Assembly (NCBI GenBank): GCA_023252015.1
Contig: JAHEXS010000017.1
Coordinates: 1-14,051 of the forward strand
Direction of reading: 5' to 3'
Length of the DNA stretch: 14,051 bases
From: Candidatus Nitrosotenuis sp.
Lineage (GTDB): Archaea; Thermoproteota; Nitrososphaeria; Nitrososphaerales; Nitrosopumilaceae
The position numbers and the translations under genes were made by a program. Below the pieces are notes generated by a model, which saw nothing but the letters and a program-made list of their open reading frames with translations, ran no database searches and was not told the DNA's origin. Every line of letters starts with the position of its first letter. The stretch's first letter is position 1. Positions 12,037 through 14,051 of this stretch are shown here, piece after piece.

Positions 12037-12044
12037 GATAAAAG
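12037..12044 (-). promoter_or_regulatory. TATA box of the 269-aa exported protein gene
   Basis: CTTTTATC on the minus strand is 27 nt before the ATG at 12013. Confidence 0.5.
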
Positions 12045-12075
12045 TTCAGAAATTCATTCTAGCTGAGTAAATAGG

Positions 12076-12103
12076 AAAAAAAGCTGACTAGCGCTAGTCA
12101 GTT
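12076..12103 (-). terminator. Palindrome plus T-run terminator
   Basis: CTGACTAGCGCTAGTCAG (12084-12101) is a perfect 18-base palindrome, extended by a G-U and an A-T pair. On the minus strand it is followed at once by seven T (12076-12082). That is the bacterial-type intrinsic terminator layout. The UPF0201 stop codon (12094-12096) lies inside the palindrome. Confidence 0.6.
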
Positions 12104-12483
12104 AGCCATTCTATTACACGCTCGATGTTTTTTGAGCGTATGGTGACTTTGATTGGTCCCAAGGCGGATTCTTCTGCATGTTCACAAAGTGAAACAGTAT
12201 TGACAAATGCAGCCTGTTTGTTAAGATAAAACCAAGTCTCATCGCCATCCAAATTGTTGTCCAAAAAACGCAAGTAGACATTTTGTGAACGGTGTTTTTG
12301 AATCGACTCATGAATTTTTGATAGCGACTCGATTTGCCGTGATGTTGCGGTGATTGAGTCCTTGTTTATTTTGAATTCAACGTTGTTTAGCACGTTTGTC
12401 ATTAGTTGTTCAATCTTTTTTGGATCCTCGGAGGGGTTGATCTCGCAATACGCCTCTATGTTACAGTCTAAAACTGGGATCAA
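12094..12483 (-). CDS. UPF0201 family RNA-binding-like protein
   Basis: A 129-aa protein matching the archaeal UPF0201 family. The first part (VLDCNIEAYCEINPSEDPKK) gives a ribosomal-protein-L5-like alpha/beta start. The C-terminal ESALGPIKVTIRSKNIERVI, ending EWLTD, matches the family's usual end, where a GPI/GPIRV loop leads into the last helix. Family members are thought to bind RNA; no enzymatic motif is visible. The start is TTG (12481-12483), one base after the UPF0200 stop, so translation is coupled. In several archaea UPF0200 and UPF0201 are adjacent or fused, which supports the assignment. The stop codon falls within a terminator palindrome. Confidence 0.82.
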   Translation of the reverse strand: MIPVLDCNIEAYCEINPSEDPKKIEQLMTNVLNNVEFKINKDSITATSRQIESLSKIHESIQKHRSQNVYLRFLDNNLDGDETWFYLNKQAAFVNTVSLCEHAEESALGPIKVTIRSKNIERVIEWLTD

Positions 12484-12484
12484 T

Positions 12485-13033
12485 TTACTTTAACCATTTT
12501 TGAATGATGTTATATGCAGTATCAATAAGCTCAGAAACTGTAAGGTTGTTGTTAGATATGGTTTCATCTGCAAGTGCGATTGATGCGCTGATGCCAACGC
12601 CGATTTCCCTGTTGTCGCGTTCATCAAACATCATTCTATCGTGTGGATCATCGGATCTGGCCCGTACAGTTAGAAAATTAAAACGAGTGTCAGTTGATGC
12701 GTGAATAGCTAATAATTTAACTGTTGTAATTTTTTTCAAGATTTCGATTTCTGCATTAGAGCGGACCCCATCTATTACTACAACGTCAGATTTTGAATTA
12801 ATAATTTGATCCTTGATTAGTTCTGCTACTGCACCTTGTCCATTTTTTTCACGTAGCTCAAGCATTAGCTTGCCAAGGTTTTGGCCTGTCGGTTCAAGAT
12901 TTCTTCTTTTTGCCTCGGTGCGGACAGCATCTCCCATGTTGATGCTTGTGAATCCTTTTTGTTGTAAGCCAGATGCAATTGTGGATTTACCAGATCCCGG
13001 CATTCCTGTAAGACATACGATTAGTTTTGGCAA
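12485..13033 (-). CDS. UPF0200 family P-loop nucleotide kinase-like protein
   Basis: A 182-aa P-loop protein resembling dephospho-CoA and adenylate kinases. The Walker A motif is GMPGSGKS (10-17), followed by NMGDAVR (32-38) where kinases bind the acceptor. VVVIDGVRS (84-92) is Walker B-like, and RARSDDPHD (124-132) is the likely lid. Its substrate is unknown; archaea generally use a different dephospho-CoA kinase, so that name should be avoided. The start must be TTG (13031-13033), because TAA is the codon immediately before it. It is cotranscribed with UPF0201 one base downstream, and diverges from thpR over a 71-base gap. Confidence 0.84.
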   Translation of the reverse strand: MPKLIVCLTGMPGSGKSTIASGLQQKGFTSINMGDAVRTEAKRRNLEPTGQNLGKLMLELREKNGQGAVAELIKDQIINSKSDVVVIDGVRSNAEIEILKKITTVKLLAIHASTDTRFNFLTVRARSDDPHDRMMFDERDNREIGVGISASIALADETISNNNLTVSELIDTAYNIIQKWLK

Positions 13034-13104
13034 TTATGTTGTTTTTTGTGCCTAGCGTATGAAGCTACCGAAAGCCATTAAAAAGCCAAAAACGAAAATT
13101 CGTA
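13034..13104. promoter_or_regulatory. Divergent promoter region, thpR / UPF0200
   Basis: TTAAAAA (13078-13084) is a good TATA box for thpR, 24 nt before its ATG. Read the other way (TTTTTAA) it may also serve UPF0200, at a longer distance. A palindrome-like ACGAA-AA-TTCGT (13092-13103) lies between the TATA box and the thpR ATG, a position suited to an operator. Confidence 0.4.
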
Positions 13105-13644
13105 ATGCGTACCTTTGTTGCAGTAGAGATAACGGACCAAGGCATTTTAAGTTCAATAAAAAATCTGCAATCCAATCTTAGAATTGAAGCAAAGCCTGTA
13201 GAATTGCAAAACATGCACTTTACATTATTGTTTCTTGGTGAGATATCGGAAGATATGGCGCAAAGAGTACAAAACGAGCTAAAAACCATTCAGTTTGATT
13301 CATTTGATATTAGCTTTGAAGGGGTTGGTGCATTTCCAAAGCCAAAATTCCCAAGAGTTGTGTGGATCGGAGTAAAAAATGGGGCAAATCAGCTTATGGA
13401 ACTTGCAAAAATTGTGGAAGAAAAGCTGTCTCCTCTTGGATTTAAAAGTGATAAGGAGTTCAAACCGCACATTACAACATTTAGACTTAAAAATAAAATT
13501 GGCGACATTACAGATGAGTTGTCAAAATATTCCAATGAAAAATTCGGATCACAGAAAATTTCAGAAATCAAATTTAAAAAAAGTGTTCTCACGCCAAGCG
13601 GTCCAATCTATTCTGATTTACAGGTAGTAAAGGCAACTAGATGA
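13105..13644 (+). CDS. thpR: RNA 2',3'-cyclic 3'-phosphodiesterase (LigT family)
   Basis: A 179-aa 2H phosphoesterase. The two catalytic motifs are H38-F-T40 (NMHFTLLFLG) and H122-I-T124 (KPHITTFR), in the usual positions. The opening MRTFVAVEIT and the middle strand FPKPKFPRVVWIGV (77-90) are characteristic. It opens 2',3'-cyclic phosphates on RNA, and family members can ligate tRNA halves in vitro. The start ATG is 24 nt after a TATA box, so the mRNA is probably leaderless. The last bases overlap the cca ATG (ATGA). Pairing with the CCA enzyme is common in archaea and suggests a shared role in tRNA 3'-end repair, though that is inferred. Confidence 0.94.
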   Translation: MRTFVAVEITDQGILSSIKNLQSNLRIEAKPVELQNMHFTLLFLGEISEDMAQRVQNELKTIQFDSFDISFEGVGAFPKPKFPRVVWIGVKNGANQLMELAKIVEEKLSPLGFKSDKEFKPHITTFRLKNKIGDITDELSKYSNEKFGSQKISEIKFKKSVLTPSGPIYSDLQVVKATR

Positions 13645-14051
13645 ACATTCTAAAACAAGTAGAAAAAATTGTTATTCCCAATACAAAGCTGCAGCAGCAC
13701 AAAAAATTGATTGTAGATAATGTATTAGATCTTGTGCAAAAACAAATTACAAAATATCCTCAAGTGGTTGGAATTGAGGTCGGAGGATCTTATGCAAAAG
13801 GAACTTGGCTGCCAGAAAAAGCAGACATTGATATTTTCATTAGATTCCAAACTAGTGTTTCTGAGAAGGATTTTGCAAATATTGGAAAGCGAATTGGCTT
13901 TGATGCACTAAAAAACTTCAAACCATACGTCAGATATGCAGAACATCCATTTGTTGAGGCAAAAATCAAGGACACCAAGGTGAATCTAGTTCCGTGTTAT
14001 GACGTGGAAGAAGGAAATTGGAAGAGTTCTGCTGACAGATCTACCTTCCAC
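13641..14051 (+). CDS. cca: CCA tRNA nucleotidyltransferase, archaeal class I (5' part)
   Basis: Only the first 137 residues are in the window; the gene runs off the right edge. It begins ATG at 13641, overlapping the thpR stop by four bases. GGSYAKGTWLP (48-58) followed by DID (62-64) is the class I nucleotidyltransferase signature, with the two metal-binding Asp. The later VNLVPCYDV (114-122) matches the third-carboxylate strand region of the archaeal enzymes (VDVVPCY), though the usual acidic residue is Asn115 here. The enzyme adds CCA to tRNA 3' ends. The rest of the polymerase and tail domains lies outside. Confidence 0.93.
   Translation, partial: MNILKQVEKIVIPNTKLQQHKKLIVDNVLDLVQKQITKYPQVVGIEVGGSYAKGTWLPEKADIDIFIRFQTSVSEKDFANIGKRIGFDALKNFKPYVRYAEHPFVEAKIKDTKVNLVPCYDVEEGNWKSSADRSTFH

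Overview
The window is archaeal and most resembles an ammonia-oxidising marine or soil Nitrososphaerota (Thaumarchaeota, group I.1a type). The evidence is a TFIIB-type initiation factor, archaeal RNA-processing genes (RNase Z, Trm-G10-type tRNA methylase, archaeal CCA-adding enzyme, UPF0200/UPF0201 pair), an AT-rich genome, and AT-rich TATA-like boxes about 23-30 nt before most start codons. That spacing implies largely leaderless mRNAs. GTG and TTG starts are frequent. No phage, transposase, CRISPR, rRNA or convincing tRNA was seen.

Layout. 1-520: AT-rich spacer with a 40-aa Cys/His microprotein (84-206) and weak minus-strand ORFs. 521-1921: transcription factor B, then a small membrane-anchored exported protein. 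1921-2182: gene-free, with an unusually well-paired stretch of about 100 nt that looks like a structured RNA. 2183-4017: a short-chain dehydrogenase, a two-helix membrane microprotein, and a CysQ-type phosphatase. 4006-6783 (minus): APS kinase, hemerythrin-like protein, Cys-rich microprotein, atypical short-chain dehydrogenase and metallophosphoesterase, each with its own putative promoter. 6950-7279: an unrecognised 109-aa protein. 7276-7547 (minus): two more zinc-type microproteins. 7731-11170: a tight operon of prs, Trm-G10-like methylase, rnz and a class III sirtuin. 11204-12013 (minus): a membrane-anchored exported protein. 12094-13033 (minus): the UPF0200-UPF0201 pair, ending in a palindrome-plus-T-run terminator. 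13105-end: thpR and the 5' part of cca, overlapping by four bases.

How the genes fit together. Three themes stand out. RNA maturation: Trm-G10-like, rnz, thpR and cca act on tRNA or RNA ends, with UPF0201 as a likely RNA-binding partner. Nucleotide and cofactor metabolism: prs makes PRPP, cysC makes PAPS, cysQ removes PAP, and the sirtuin consumes NAD+. Redox: two dehydrogenases and a hemerythrin-like diiron protein.

The most notable unlisted content is a set of four 31-40 residue Cys/His microproteins, three of them on the minus strand, plus the RNA-like element at 1921-2023. All identifications come from reading motifs by eye; no database search was made.
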